IMG/VR virus record: IMGVR_UViG_3300044821_000062
Location: 1 to 41,078 of that record
Length of the DNA stretch: 41,078 nucleotides
From: a virus
Reading direction: 5' to 3' (one strand)
The notes beneath the pieces were generated by a model, which saw only the letters and a program-made list of their open reading frames with translations, was not told the DNA's origin and made no database searches. Positions 31,396 to 38,969 of this stretch are shown here, in pieces; within the stretch, counting starts at the first letter, position 1, and each line of letters starts with the position of its first letter. The position numbers were made by a program, and so were the translations under genes.

Positions 31396-31589
31396 AAACG
31401 GCAAAGAAAACCGCGCCCGCTGCGACGCCCGGGCCGTACCAGGTACGGCTTGATCCCGACATCAGGCGCGAATGGGCTCAGTGGTGCGCTGAGCGCGGAC
31501 TGATTCAGGGCGTCGCCGTAAGTCGCGCTCTACAGGCGTTTATGGAACAAAACGCAAGCGGGATCGAGCCCGCGAAGGCGGCGCAATGA
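31392..31589 (+). CDS. Candidate ribbon-helix-helix DNA-binding regulator
   Basis: 65 aa from a GTG that overlaps the previous stop (GTGA). After a basic disordered N-terminus it shows the pattern strand (YQVRLDPD), helix A (IRREWAQWCAERG), turn, helix B (VAVSRALQAFMEQN), as in Arc/CopG-type repressors, which bind DNA as dimers through the strand. It is the only recognisable small transcription-factor candidate in the window apart from zinc-ribbon proteins. It is encoded right after promoter E, so it could control the GTAC palindrome or the TGTAGT boxes, including its own promoter. The DNA target is inference. Confidence 0.55.
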   Translation: MKTAKKTAPAATPGPYQVRLDPDIRREWAQWCAERGLIQGVAVSRALQAFMEQNASGIEPAKAAQ

Positions 31590-31864
31590 GAAAACCGCCC
31601 AAGATCCGGACCCGCTACCAGCGGATGCAGCTTGCCTGTTTGCTGGCAGAGACGCTCAAGACGCATCCTGACCCGCAGGTGCAATGCCGCGCGCTTGAGA
31701 TCGAGTACGCTCTGGCGTCGCCGATGTCAACTTTGAATCACGTGATCGATCAGTTCCCCCGCGACATCGTTGCGTACGTCATGAAGACGCCCGATGCATC
31801 GTCGGGGCTGGTAGAGCACGTGCGCGCTATCAGGCGCGAGAAAGCGACGGCGACGGATATATGA
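31586..31864 (+). CDS. Small hypothetical helical protein
   Basis: 92 aa, basic N-terminus (RKPPKIRTRYQRMQ), mostly helical. It contains LACLLAETLKTHPDPQ and FPRDIVAYVMKT. Not recognised. It is coupled to both neighbours by 4-nt overlaps. Confidence 0.55.
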   Translation: MRKPPKIRTRYQRMQLACLLAETLKTHPDPQVQCRALEIEYALASPMSTLNHVIDQFPRDIVAYVMKTPDASSGLVEHVRAIRREKATATDI

Positions 31865-32046
31865 CCCACTGGAAGCGCGATGTCCCGTGTCCAGACGTGA
31901 GGCCGGGCGACGAGGAGACGGAAATACAAAGCCTGTATGATCTCAACATCCTGAAACTGAATTGCTCGACGTGTTCCAATGCGTTTTTATATGAGGCGAA
32001 AGCGGAGGGCGAACCACGGAGGATTCAGAAGGTGGATGGAAAATGA
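31861..32046 (+). CDS. Small hypothetical protein
   Basis: 61 aa, with one CSTC pair in [17 protein letters not shown] and a Cys near the N-terminus. Not recognised. It overlaps both neighbours by 4 nt, within the same operon. Confidence 0.5.
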   Translation: MTHWKRDVPCPDVRPGDEETEIQSLYDLNILKLNCSTCSNAFLYEAKAEGEPRRIQKVDGK

Positions 32047-33050
32047 TCAGGCGCCGCTTGAACCACATTGGGGCCTGGGTGCTCGCCGGGCTCATTTTTG
32101 CCGTGGAGCTTGCTGGCCTCGCGCGCGCCCAGACTTTGCCGTGCGTGCTGACGATCTCGCCCGGGATCGGCGGCGCGCCCGTGGTGGGATGCACTCCGCC
32201 GACGCCAGGCCCGGCCGGCAAAGACGGGGCCGCGGGGCCGCAAGGCCCGCAGGGTATTCCTGGGCCGGCGGGACCTGCGGGCGCGCCGGGCGCTTCTATG
32301 TCATCTATGTCAGCATCGGTAGCCGTTGGCGCTCCGTGGGTCACCCTTAGCGCAATGCTGGGACCGTTCAACTCGCTCCAGATTACGGCGCCAATGAACG
32401 TCACGGATTGGGAACCATGCGCGAACTTGCCGCCCGATGTTCTGGCCTTGCGGAGCAACTCCTACCAGAATCAGAAGTTTGATGGGATCTGGTGCGCTGC
32501 TCTCAAGAGGGCGGATGGTTCGATCGTCACGCTTTCCTCGCTCTCCGGCGCAGGCGCCGTGGGTCCGCAAGGCCCGATGGGGACACAAGGTCCGCCCGGG
32601 AAAGACGGCGCGCCGGGCGCGATAGGAGCACAAGGCCCGGCCGGCGCCCAAGGTCCCATCGGTGCAACGGGTCCGCAAGGTCCAGCAGGCCCGCAGGGGC
32701 CGGCCGGAACTCCGGGGACATCGGCGGGTAGCGCCGTCGCCAATTGCCCCATGGTTGAGGTGTGGACGTCGTACGGCGGAACTCAATCGTACGAGCTGAA
32801 ATGGTTCCCGGCCTACACAACGAACATCCCGCGCGTGACCACCACACCAGCGGCATTTATGGGATACGTCGGCCCGGCCGTATACATCAATGGGCAACTA
32901 CAAACGCCCGGGGTGGATTACACGATTTCCATCGCGACCGCGCCGAAGCTGCTAGCTACGGTAACGTTTATCTCTCAGGTGAACGCTGGCGACTATATAA
33001 CGTTTCGGTATACGGTCACTACCTGTTCTCAGCCACCAACTTACGACTGA
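32043..33050 (+). CDS. Secreted collagen-like protein
   Basis: 335 aa. A signal peptide (about 1-29, cleavage in ARAQT) is followed by two Gly-X-Y tracts: residues 56-85 (10 triplets) and 174-227 (18 triplets, with two GKD triplets). Between them lies a globular ~85-residue domain, and a ~105-residue beta-rich domain follows ([12 protein letters not shown], then [10 protein letters not shown]). Gly-X-Y tracts in phages usually build trimeric fibres, but the export signal and its place in a small-gene operon suggest an exported protein rather than a normal tail fibre. Trimerisation and surface location are inference. Confidence 0.75.
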   Translation: MIRRRLNHIGAWVLAGLIFAVELAGLARAQTLPCVLTISPGIGGAPVVGCTPPTPGPAGKDGAAGPQGPQGIPGPAGPAGAPGASMSSMSASVAVGAPWVTLSAMLGPFNSLQITAPMNVTDWEPCANLPPDVLALRSNSYQNQKFDGIWCAALKRADGSIVTLSSLSGAGAVGPQGPMGTQGPPGKDGAPGAIGAQGPAGAQGPIGATGPQGPAGPQGPAGTPGTSAGSAVANCPMVEVWTSYGGTQSYELKWFPAYTTNIPRVTTTPAAFMGYVGPAVYINGQLQTPGVDYTISIATAPKLLATVTFISQVNAGDYITFRYTVTTCSQPPTYD

Positions 33051-33059
33051 CTCAAAATG

Positions 33060-33109
33060 AGTACTTCAGTACTATATGATCCTATGTAGTATTGCTGTAG
33101 TATAAAGAC
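33060..33109 (+). promoter_or_regulatory. Leaderless promoter with palindromic operator, copy F
   Basis: Perfect palindrome AGTACT-TC-AGTACT (33060-33073), TGTAGT boxes at 33085 and 33096, TAGTAT (33098-33103) and 6 nt to the ATG at 33110. It should drive the recombination module. Confidence 0.75.
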
Positions 33110-33289
33110 ATGGAAGACACCAGCAAGCCAGTCATCGAATGCTTCAGGCGCGGGCCGTGGTATCACGCCGTGTTCAACTACGACCTGGACCTGATCCCTG
33201 TTGGCTTTTCGTGGGCCGAAGGTAACACGTACGAGCAAGCGGTTGACGAGTTATCGAAACGGATACAGCAGTACCTGGGAGTGAAGTGA
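33110..33289 (+). CDS. Small hypothetical protein, first gene of the recombination operon
   Basis: 59 aa, starting MEDTSKPVIECFRRGPWYHA, with an alpha/beta pattern and an amphipathic C-terminal helix (YEQAVDELSKRIQQYLG). It lies exactly where promoter F predicts a leaderless start. Its stop overlaps the next ATG (TGATG). Function unknown. Confidence 0.6.
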   Translation: MEDTSKPVIECFRRGPWYHAVFNYDLDLIPVGFSWAEGNTYEQAVDELSKRIQQYLGVK

Positions 33290-33474
33290 TGACGGCTCAG
33301 ACTGGCGATGTTGTGTTGTATTCTTGTTCAGATATTGACAGCGAGGTTCGCATGGCGAACGTAATTGATTCGGGCCGCGTATCTGGATGGATTACTGTAC
33401 TGGACGTTGGGGCTCCCCAGGACGACGAAGCAGACCTCAACGAATCTTCGATTATTCTCGTGTTAGGAAAGTAG
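33289..33474 (+). CDS. Small hypothetical protein
   Basis: 61 aa from the ATG overlapping the previous stop. Beta-rich and acidic (GDVVLYSCSDIDSEV, then WITVLDVGAPQDDEADL), perhaps a small barrel-type fold. Not recognised. Confidence 0.5.
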   Translation: MTAQTGDVVLYSCSDIDSEVRMANVIDSGRVSGWITVLDVGAPQDDEADLNESSIILVLGK

Positions 33475-33486
33475 GAGTCAGTCACC

Positions 33487-33801
33487 ATGAACATACCCAT
33501 CAGTTTCTCTTATCATCGCCACTCGGAACGCAAGCCCGATCCGGTGGTTGTCTGTAGCATCTCGTCCGAGAATGGCCGATTCATTTCACTCGACATCGGC
33601 TATTCGATATCGGTGTTTCTCACGGATGCGCAGCTCGAAGAGATTCGGCTTGCCATCGTCAAGTTTCAAGACGCCGAAATCTTGGCTCCGGTTCAAGGTG
33701 GTTTGTTGACGGCCGAAGATCTAGGCACAGAAGCGGGTTATCCGGCGCGGACTCGGCGCGACAACGCCGATTTCTCGGCGGCTGATGAGGTGACCTTTTG
33801 A
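33487..33801 (+). CDS. Hypothetical protein preceding the annealing protein
   Basis: 104 aa with an upstream GTAGGAG. Beta-rich first half and a helix (DAQLEEIRLAIVKFQDAE) in the second. It overlaps the ERF-type gene by 4 nt. It may be a small accessory factor of the recombination module, but no family was recognised. Confidence 0.55.
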   Translation: MNIPISFSYHRHSERKPDPVVVCSISSENGRFISLDIGYSISVFLTDAQLEEIRLAIVKFQDAEILAPVQGGLLTAEDLGTEAGYPARTRRDNADFSAADEVTF

Positions 33802-34559
33802 GCGATGAGCGCGCGTTAACTATCCAGCCAGCCGGAGACTCGATATCTCCGGCTACGGCCGTGCTTGCCGTGATCGCGCGCGCGGCGTCTGACCCTTCCG
33901 TTGACGTCGCCAAGATGGGGGCGCTTCTTGCGCTCCAGAAAGACGTCATGGCCCAGGCCGCGAAGGTCACATTTGAGCACGACTTTGCACTAGCATCGCG
34001 GGAAATGCCCATCGTCAAGAAAGACGCCAAGAAAGACATGGGCGAGAAGGGCGTTATCCCATACGCATCATACGAAAAGCTCGATGCCGTAGTGCGCAAG
34101 ATAGAGGACAAGTACGGATTCACTCGCCGGTTTGTGTCTCGGCCGATTGCTGGGGGAATCGTCCAGATCTGCGTCCTATCTCACAGCGCCGGGCACAGCA
34201 TCGAGAGTGAAATGCAGCTCCCCCCAGATCCCGGGCCGGGCCGGAACGCGCTTCAGGCGATGGGCTCGAGCCGGAGTTATGGACGCAGGTATCTAACTCT
34301 CGACATCTGGAACATCGTCACGGTAGGAGCCGACGATGACGGTGAGTCAATCGGCTTGCTGAGCGAAAAGCAGATACTAGCCATCGAAGATCTGATGTTT
34401 CAGGCGGGCATGAAGCCGGCCGGAAGGGATACGCCAGAGGCGGCGGCTTCTCGGCGCCGATTCATGGAGTTCGCGGGCGCCGGAAAGGTGTCCGACATCA
34501 AGGCCGATCGCTACGACGAACTGGTCAGGAAACTGAGACTCAAGGCGGCACAGAAATGA
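33798..34559 (+). CDS. erf: ERF-family single-strand annealing recombinase
   Basis: Anneals complementary single strands for phage recombination and genome circularisation. The 253-aa protein has the ERF hallmarks: AYAS-type segment VIPYASYEKLDAVVRKIED (about residue 75), a GHSIESEMQLP strand, and the signature SRSYGRRYLTLDIWNIV followed by DDDGE (about 155-185). The start is a TTG overlapping the previous stop (TTGA) with GAGGTGA upstream; the next Met is at residue 40. It is directly coupled to the exonuclease gene, the classical annealing-protein/exonuclease pair. Confidence 0.9.
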   Translation: MSDERALTIQPAGDSISPATAVLAVIARAASDPSVDVAKMGALLALQKDVMAQAAKVTFEHDFALASREMPIVKKDAKKDMGEKGVIPYASYEKLDAVVRKIEDKYGFTRRFVSRPIAGGIVQICVLSHSAGHSIESEMQLPPDPGPGRNALQAMGSSRSYGRRYLTLDIWNIVTVGADDDGESIGLLSEKQILAIEDLMFQAGMKPAGRDTPEAAASRRRFMEFAGAGKVSDIKADRYDELVRKLRLKAAQK

Positions 34560-35290
34560 AGATCTACGACGTCAAACAAGGCTCTCCGGAATGGCTTGCT
34601 CTTCGCGCGGGCATCCCGACGGCGAGCGAGTTTCACCGCATCCTGACGGCGAAGAAACTCGAGATCTCCACTCAGGCAGAGAAGTACCGCGCGCGGCTCA
34701 TCGCCGAGAGAATCATCGGGCGCCCGATTGAGGACATCGAGCCGTCGTACGAGTCGGAGTACATGCGCCGCGGCTCCGACCTGGAGCTACAGGCGATCAA
34801 GGCGTATGAGTGCGACACAGAACAGGACACGGTGGCCGTTGGCTTCTGCACGCGCGACGATGGACGCGCCGGAGCGTCTCCGGATCGTCTCGTACCGGCC
34901 GCGCGCGGTTCTGTCGAGATGAAATGCCCAGCGTTGTCAACGCACGTCGGATATCTCCTGAATCCGCAGACGCTAGTTGATAAGTACCGTCCGCAAGCGC
35001 TCGGCCAGTTGTGGGTGGGCGAAGGAGCGCTCGAGTGGAATGACCTGTGCTCCTACCATCCGATGCTCCCTATGGTCCGCGTGCGCCTGTATCCCAAGCC
35101 AGAGATACAGCAGGCCATCGGGGCGGCGATGGAGGCATTCTGCCAGGCGTTGTTTATGGCGTACGAGCAGCTTGTCCAGATATACGGACCGTTCACTCCG
35201 CCGACGCCGGTGGAAAGCAGCAAACAACTCCTGACCGCAGACGATGAGGAGCTGATTATCGAAGGACTCAAGAAAGAGGGCAAGATATGA
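34556..35290 (+). CDS. YqaJ/lambda-type exonuclease
   Basis: 244 aa. It degrades one DNA strand from double-strand ends to give the partner annealing protein a substrate. Motifs of the PD-(D/E)XK YqaJ family are clear: QGSPEWLALRAGIPTASEF at the N-terminus, MRRGSDLELQAIKAYE, GASPDRLV (catalytic Asp), GSVEMKCP (E-x-K) and YRPQALGQLWVGE. It overlaps its neighbours by 4 nt on both sides and works with the ERF protein. Confidence 0.92.
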   Translation: MKIYDVKQGSPEWLALRAGIPTASEFHRILTAKKLEISTQAEKYRARLIAERIIGRPIEDIEPSYESEYMRRGSDLELQAIKAYECDTEQDTVAVGFCTRDDGRAGASPDRLVPAARGSVEMKCPALSTHVGYLLNPQTLVDKYRPQALGQLWVGEGALEWNDLCSYHPMLPMVRVRLYPKPEIQQAIGAAMEAFCQALFMAYEQLVQIYGPFTPPTPVESSKQLLTADDEELIIEGLKKEGKI

Positions 35291-35607
35291 AATCTGTTGT
35301 CACCAAAAAACAGCCGGCAAAGGAAAAAACACCCGCGGCTGTTGATCTCAACACGCTTCTGCCGATGCTGCTGGACGCCATCGTAGAACGGTTCCCGCAT
35401 GACCCTACAACTCCCGGGATCGTGCTTTCCCGCGTGAACAAAGAGTATTACGGGTCCATCGCTCGATACTCCGAACAGAACGGAGGCGGAAAATTTATCG
35501 CCGCGATGGCATACGGCCGAACGCTCGAGCAGGTGGTAACTGACTTGGGCCGGAAACTTACGGCGCCGACGGCTTTGTCGCAACTGAAATCAGCGATCTG
35601 GGGATAA
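35287..35607 (+). CDS. Hypothetical protein of the recombination module
   Basis: 106 aa: a Lys-rich N-terminus (KKQPAKEKTPA), then a helical domain. Not recognised; it could assist single-strand DNA binding, but nothing in the sequence proves this. ATGA-type overlap with the exonuclease gene. Confidence 0.6.
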   Translation: MKSVVTKKQPAKEKTPAAVDLNTLLPMLLDAIVERFPHDPTTPGIVLSRVNKEYYGSIARYSEQNGGGKFIAAMAYGRTLEQVVTDLGRKLTAPTALSQLKSAIWG

Positions 35608-35608
35608 C

Positions 35609-36220
35609 GTGCCTGAACCGCGCCGAAAAACCATTTTCTTTGACGTAGAGACAGGCGGAACTCAGCCACAGCATCCGACGATCCAACTGGCGGCCGTGGC
35701 GATTGACGATGAGAGTTGGAAGGAACTCGACTCCTTCCAGGTCAAGATTCAGTTCGATCCTGCGACGTGCGACCCGGAAGCGCTCAAGATGAATCACTAT
35801 GATCCCGAAGTCTGGGCCGCAACGGCGAAGTCTCGCTCCGCTATCGCTGGTCTCTTTTCGCGTTGGTCGCAACCGTACTTATGCGTTCAAATGGAGAGCA
35901 AGCGCAAGCCGGGCGTGAAATTCTGGGTTGCTTCGCTCGCCGGGCATAACGCTCAAACCTTCGACCTGCCGCGGCTTCAGGAGCTTTTTGCGGGTACGTT
36001 TTTCCCGTTCTCTTACCACGTGCGCGACACTCTGCAACGCGCCATGTGGTTCTATCATGAGCACCCGGAACTCACTCGCCCGGAGTCGCTCAAATTGTCT
36101 GTGCTCGCCCAGGCGTTCGGAATCGACGCCACGGGCGCGCATGACGCTCTCACCGATGTACGCCTATCGGTGCAGATCGCTCGATTCTTTGCCGACTTCG
36201 AGCGCAAGAAAGGAAGCTGA
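35609..36220 (+). CDS. DnaQ-like 3'-5' exonuclease
   Basis: 203 aa from a GTG start. All three exonuclease motifs of the DEDDh type are present: ExoI FFDVETGGTQ (Asp and Glu), ExoII HNAQTFDLPRL (Asp) and ExoIII HDALTDV (His and Asp). No polymerase is encoded here, so the protein probably acts in recombination, proofreading with a host polymerase or nucleotide recycling. Its stop overlaps the next start (TGATG). Confidence 0.88.
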   Translation: MPEPRRKTIFFDVETGGTQPQHPTIQLAAVAIDDESWKELDSFQVKIQFDPATCDPEALKMNHYDPEVWAATAKSRSAIAGLFSRWSQPYLCVQMESKRKPGVKFWVASLAGHNAQTFDLPRLQELFAGTFFPFSYHVRDTLQRAMWFYHEHPELTRPESLKLSVLAQAFGIDATGAHDALTDVRLSVQIARFFADFERKKGS

Positions 36221-36708
36221 TGGCAAAGTCTAACTCGATTACTTTTCGCGGCGCCAGGTTCACTCAATCTGGGCTGACTGTCGTCAACGCGCCGGAGGCT
36301 CCGCCGTACTGCCGGATCAACATCCGGTGCGATCTGTCGAAAAACGTCCTAAACGAGATGGGTTGGGACACCGGACACGGAATCAAGGCTGGCTCTCTGG
36401 AGGGGCAACTCAACGGTATCGCTATGATCATGACTCCAGCATCCGCCGCGTTGAAAAATCGCGAGTTGCAGCTCGAGGTATCGACCATCGATAAATTCAA
36501 GCTCGTGCCCGTCAAAACTGAAGGCGAGATAACGGGATACGATCTGACGTTTCAGATCCGGACGAGAGGGCTGGAGATTCCATCCATGGTCTACGGCTTT
36601 ATCGAGGCGGTTGGAATGGAGAAGTCGGCTCTCAAGATCCAGTACACTCGCGAGCCGAAGCAGACTGACTTACCGATGGATGAATCGGCACCGGCCGCAA
36701 CGGAGTAG
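36220..36708 (+). CDS. Hypothetical protein of the recombination/replication module
   Basis: 162 aa, beta-rich N-terminus (SITFRGARFTQSGLTVV), an AGSLEGQLNGIAMIM stretch and an acidic C-terminal tail (DLPMDESAPAATE). A beta-barrel core with an acidic tail and this operon position would suit a single-strand DNA-binding protein, but I do not see a defined SSB motif. AGGAAG precedes the ATG. Confidence 0.55.
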   Translation: MAKSNSITFRGARFTQSGLTVVNAPEAPPYCRINIRCDLSKNVLNEMGWDTGHGIKAGSLEGQLNGIAMIMTPASAALKNRELQLEVSTIDKFKLVPVKTEGEITGYDLTFQIRTRGLEIPSMVYGFIEAVGMEKSALKIQYTREPKQTDLPMDESAPAATE

Positions 36709-36710
36709 TT

Positions 36711-37142
36711 ATGCCGATCAGGCTCAACTCAGATCAGGCCGCAATGTTGTTCGGCGAGAAGACAGCGAGCGCGAAACCGAAGCGCGCTCGCTTGCGCAAG
36801 GCAACCGCGGCGCTTCCGGAAAACCAACTGGAGGCCCAAATCGTCGATCTACTCCGGTGCTCTGGTTGGCGCGTCGCGCGCCGTCAAAGCGGAGTCTTTC
36901 GGTCGCTGGACGGCAAACGGCATATCCATATCGGCGAGAAAGGAGAAGCGGATTGGGAGTGCATCCGGCGCCTGGAACCCGGTATCGGACGAGTTGAGCA
37001 CTTTTTTATGGAAGTCAAGGCGGCCGGAAAGTTCCCAGATGAGGATCAACTGAAGTTCGGTCGGCTAATGAAGGCGCAAGGCTTCGTCTGGGTCTGGTTT
37101 GACTCGCTCGAAGCATTCAAGCACTGGTACAACCACCGATAA
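36711..37142 (+). CDS. VRR-NUC domain nuclease (Holliday-junction-resolvase-like)
   Basis: 143 aa. Residues ~40-143 match the VRR-NUC pattern: ENQLEAQIVDLLRCSGW, then RRQSGVF, GEADWE (Asp), FFMEVKAAG (E-x-K) and Q near EDQLKFGRLMKAQG. Such phage proteins cut branched DNA, often to resolve junctions before packaging. The N-terminal 35 residues are basic and may bind DNA. GGAG precedes the ATG. It ends the recombination module. Confidence 0.85.
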   Translation: MPIRLNSDQAAMLFGEKTASAKPKRARLRKATAALPENQLEAQIVDLLRCSGWRVARRQSGVFRSLDGKRHIHIGEKGEADWECIRRLEPGIGRVEHFFMEVKAAGKFPDEDQLKFGRLMKAQGFVWVWFDSLEAFKHWYNHR

Positions 37143-37233
37143 CTCGGCTCAGATTGCATGATCGTCAGGCAAGGCAGGGGGAAACTGGTAAGTCTGATTG
37201 GGACTAAATAATCATGGTAACTGAGCACCCTTT

Positions 37234-37300
37234 TTGCGCCGATTGACTCAATCAGTGCTATGATCAATACGTAGTTAGCACGTGAGTTATAAACACTCAA
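37234..37300 (+). promoter_or_regulatory. Extended -10 promoter for the gene at 37322
   Basis: TGC-TATGAT (37256-37264) is a good extended -10; TTGCGC lies 19 bp upstream as a weak -35. The transcript would start near 37271 with a ~50-nt leader that holds GTGAGT-TATAAAC-ACTCAA, an imperfect inverted repeat (37282-37300), and a strong AGGAG site. The stretch 37143-37321 holds no gene. Confidence 0.5.
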
Positions 37301-37321
37301 CCACAATAGGAGAAAGTCACC

Positions 37322-37639
37322 ATGTCCGATACCACGATTCACGACGTTGACCCGCGCGCTGTTCTCGAAGCACGTCGCCTGGCCGAAGAGCAGACGGCCG
37401 CGGCCGTCAAAGCGCTCGAAGACAAGATCACCGAACGCGCCGAGTTGTACCGCGCTTTCGGCAAAGAGATCCGTATTGAGTTTGGCCCGGTGGTCAAAGT
37501 CAAGCGCACCATCCACCGTCGCACGCACGCCGAAATAGCGGCCGAAGCGGCGGCGAAAGCTGGCGCCCAGGCGACCGCCGCTCCGGCTCCGGAGACGGTC
37601 AACATGAACCCGGCCGGAGGCAAAAAGAAGGGCAAGTAG
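37322..37639 (+). CDS. Small basic protein upstream of the replication initiator
   Basis: 105 aa with a strong AGGAGA site, a conventional promoter and a helical, charged sequence (LEARRLAEEQTAAAVKALED). A beta-like stretch follows (EIRIEFGPVVKVKRTIHRR) and a Lys/Gly-rich tail (GGKKKGK). The basic tail suggests nucleic-acid binding. Not recognised. It is one of the few genes here with both a promoter at a distance and a good ribosome binding site, so it may be made in quantity. Confidence 0.65.
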   Translation: MSDTTIHDVDPRAVLEARRLAEEQTAAAVKALEDKITERAELYRAFGKEIRIEFGPVVKVKRTIHRRTHAEIAAEAAAKAGAQATAAPAPETVNMNPAGGKKKGK

Positions 37640-37752
37640 CCCCCTCATCTGCGACCGTCACGGTCACGGTGATAGGTGTAGAATTGCCTTGAACCCGTGG
37701 CCGTTTTTCGATACTCTGAAGGTGTCCCGATGGCCGTCGGGGCGCAAAGAAA

Positions 37753-37800
37753 TTGCGGGATCCCACGGGACGGTGTCCCTTTCACCGTCCCAACCCGCAA
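37753..37800 (+). other. Nested hairpin in the leader of the replication gene
   Basis: Inner stem GGGACGGTG/CACCGTCCC (37767-37775 with 37783-37791) is enclosed by outer stem TTGCGGG/CCCGCAA (37753-37759 with 37794-37800). There is no T run. It lies ~40 nt before the initiator start, so it could control translation or bind a replication factor. Just upstream, 37655-37675 holds overlapping GTCACGGT repeats. Confidence 0.55.
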
Positions 37801-37821
37801 GAACCCCAAGGGAGGGGTGCG

Positions 37822-37845
37822 ATGTCATACACCACACATTCATGA
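37822..37845 (+). CDS. Seven-codon leader ORF coupled to the initiator gene
   Basis: It encodes MSYTTHS. GGGAGGGG lies just upstream and its TGA overlaps the ATG of the initiator (ATGA). Ribosomes that finish this peptide could restart on the initiator, so it may set its level. Confidence 0.35.
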   Translation: MSYTTHS

Positions 37846-38969
37846 AGCGTGAGGCTATTGGCCACACGAAGATGAAACGGCTCTGCCGTTACCTAGACAT
37901 TCCACACTACCAAGCCGTCGGAATCATGGAATCGATTTGGCAGTTGTGTGCCAGAGAATGCCCGCGCGGAGACCTGGGGCGCCTGTCGGACGATGATATC
38001 GCGCTCGCGATCGATTACCGCGGAAACGAGCAGGCGCTTGTCGAAGCTCTGATCCGTTCTGAGTGGCTTGATGTGTCGCCTGAATCACGTTTTGTGGTTC
38101 ACGATTGGGCAACTCACTGCGAGGATTCTGTGCACACAAAACTAGCCCGCGCCGGGGAAACTTTCCACGATGGCACGATCCCGAGCATGGCAAGAATGAG
38201 CGAGCGTGAAAGAGCCACGTGCGCACAAAAGTACCAAACGTGCGCACAAAACACCGATCCGAGCGCACGCCGTGCGCACGCAGTGCGCACAAATGGCCAG
38301 TTTGAGCGCCCTACCTCTACCTCTACCTCTACCTCTACCCCGCCTCTACCAGAAGAAACCTCCCTTCGGTCGGTTGGCGATTCTGGCGAATCGCTGAACC
38401 CACCCGCCGCAAAACCACTCGCCGCAACAGCCGCGGCCGGAGCCGGAGCGAACGGAAACAATCGAGCTCCCACGCTCCCAGGTTTCGAGCACGAACCCGA
38501 ACCCGCGCCGCAACGCAAGCCGAAAAAACCCGTGACGAAAGGCCACCCGTTGAGCGCCACGCGCGCGGCTGGCTGGAGCCGGGCCGATATCACCCGGGCG
38601 TTCGCTGAGCAGTTCTGGCCCGCCGTATGGGCCAAGATCGGCAGGGATGCTTCGCTCCGGGCGTGGTTCAAGCGCGTGACAACCCAGGCCGATGCTGAGC
38701 GCATCACGGCCGCGGCGGTGGCGCAAGGCCCGCGGTTGATGGCTCAGGCGGTTGCGCGAGCGGCGCAAGAGGGCGGAGGCGAGCTGCGGCCATTGCATCC
38801 GGCGACGTGGCTCAACGCCGGGCGCTTCGAAGATGAGTTGCTGCCGGAGATTCGGCCGATAGCTCGTCTGCCATCACGGCCAACCGACAAAGCGGCCGAA
38901 GTGCGACGGTGTTTTGACGAACAGGTCGGGAGGGCGTTAGCGAATGGCGAATTTACACGTCGCAGTTGA
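37842..38969 (+). CDS. Replication initiator (lambda O-like organisation)
   Basis: 375 aa from the ATG at 37842; the frame is open upstream, but this Met begins the conserved domain. Residues 1-~105 form a winged-helix-like phage replication domain (HTKMKRLCRYLDIPHYQAVG, then RLSDDDIALAIDY and SEWLDV). Residues ~120-190 are a low-complexity linker encoded by the iteron array and a CTACCT repeat. The C-terminal domain (FAEQFWPAVWAKIGRD to LHPATWLNAGRFEDE) resembles helicase-loading domains. Like lambda O, the gene seems to carry the origin it recognises. It overlaps the loader-like gene by 26 nt. Confidence 0.75.
   Translation: MKREAIGHTKMKRLCRYLDIPHYQAVGIMESIWQLCARECPRGDLGRLSDDDIALAIDYRGNEQALVEALIRSEWLDVSPESRFVVHDWATHCEDSVHTKLARAGETFHDGTIPSMARMSERERATCAQKYQTCAQNTDPSARRAHAVRTNGQFERPTSTSTSTSTPPLPEETSLRSVGDSGESLNPPAAKPLAATAAAGAGANGNNRAPTLPGFEHEPEPAPQRKPKKPVTKGHPLSATRAAGWSRADITRAFAEQFWPAVWAKIGRDASLRAWFKRVTTQADAERITAAAVAQGPRLMAQAVARAAQEGGGELRPLHPATWLNAGRFEDELLPEIRPIARLPSRPTDKAAEVRRCFDEQVGRALANGEFTRRS
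38130..38293 (+). other. Candidate replication origin: iteron array inside the initiator gene
   Basis: GTGCGCACAAAA occurs at 38219 and 38240, GTGCGCACAAA at 38283, the core GTGCGCAC at 38272, and a variant GTGCACACAAAA at 38130. The 8-bp core is its own reverse complement; the A tract gives direction. Starts at 38219, 38240, 38272 and 38283 are 21, 32 and 11 bp apart, close to whole helical turns, so the sites face one side of the DNA. The location between the two domains of the initiator matches lambda's origin. Confidence 0.65.
38311..38340 (+). repeat. Hexanucleotide tandem repeat
   Basis: Nearly five copies of CTACCT, the last ending CCC, encoding alternating Thr and Ser in the initiator linker. 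It lies 17 bp after the last iteron and could be an easily melted or slippage-prone element of the origin, or only a linker. Confidence 0.8.

Noticed and set aside
37689-37841. Upstream extension of the initiator reading frame
   Set aside because: It covers the nested hairpin and leader ORF, and the conserved domain starts at 37842 where the coupled start lies.
38114-38798. Minus-strand frames of 150-197 codons opposite the initiator gene
   Set aside because: They read the iteron and CTACCT repeats backwards into low-complexity Glu/Val tracts and lack start signals.
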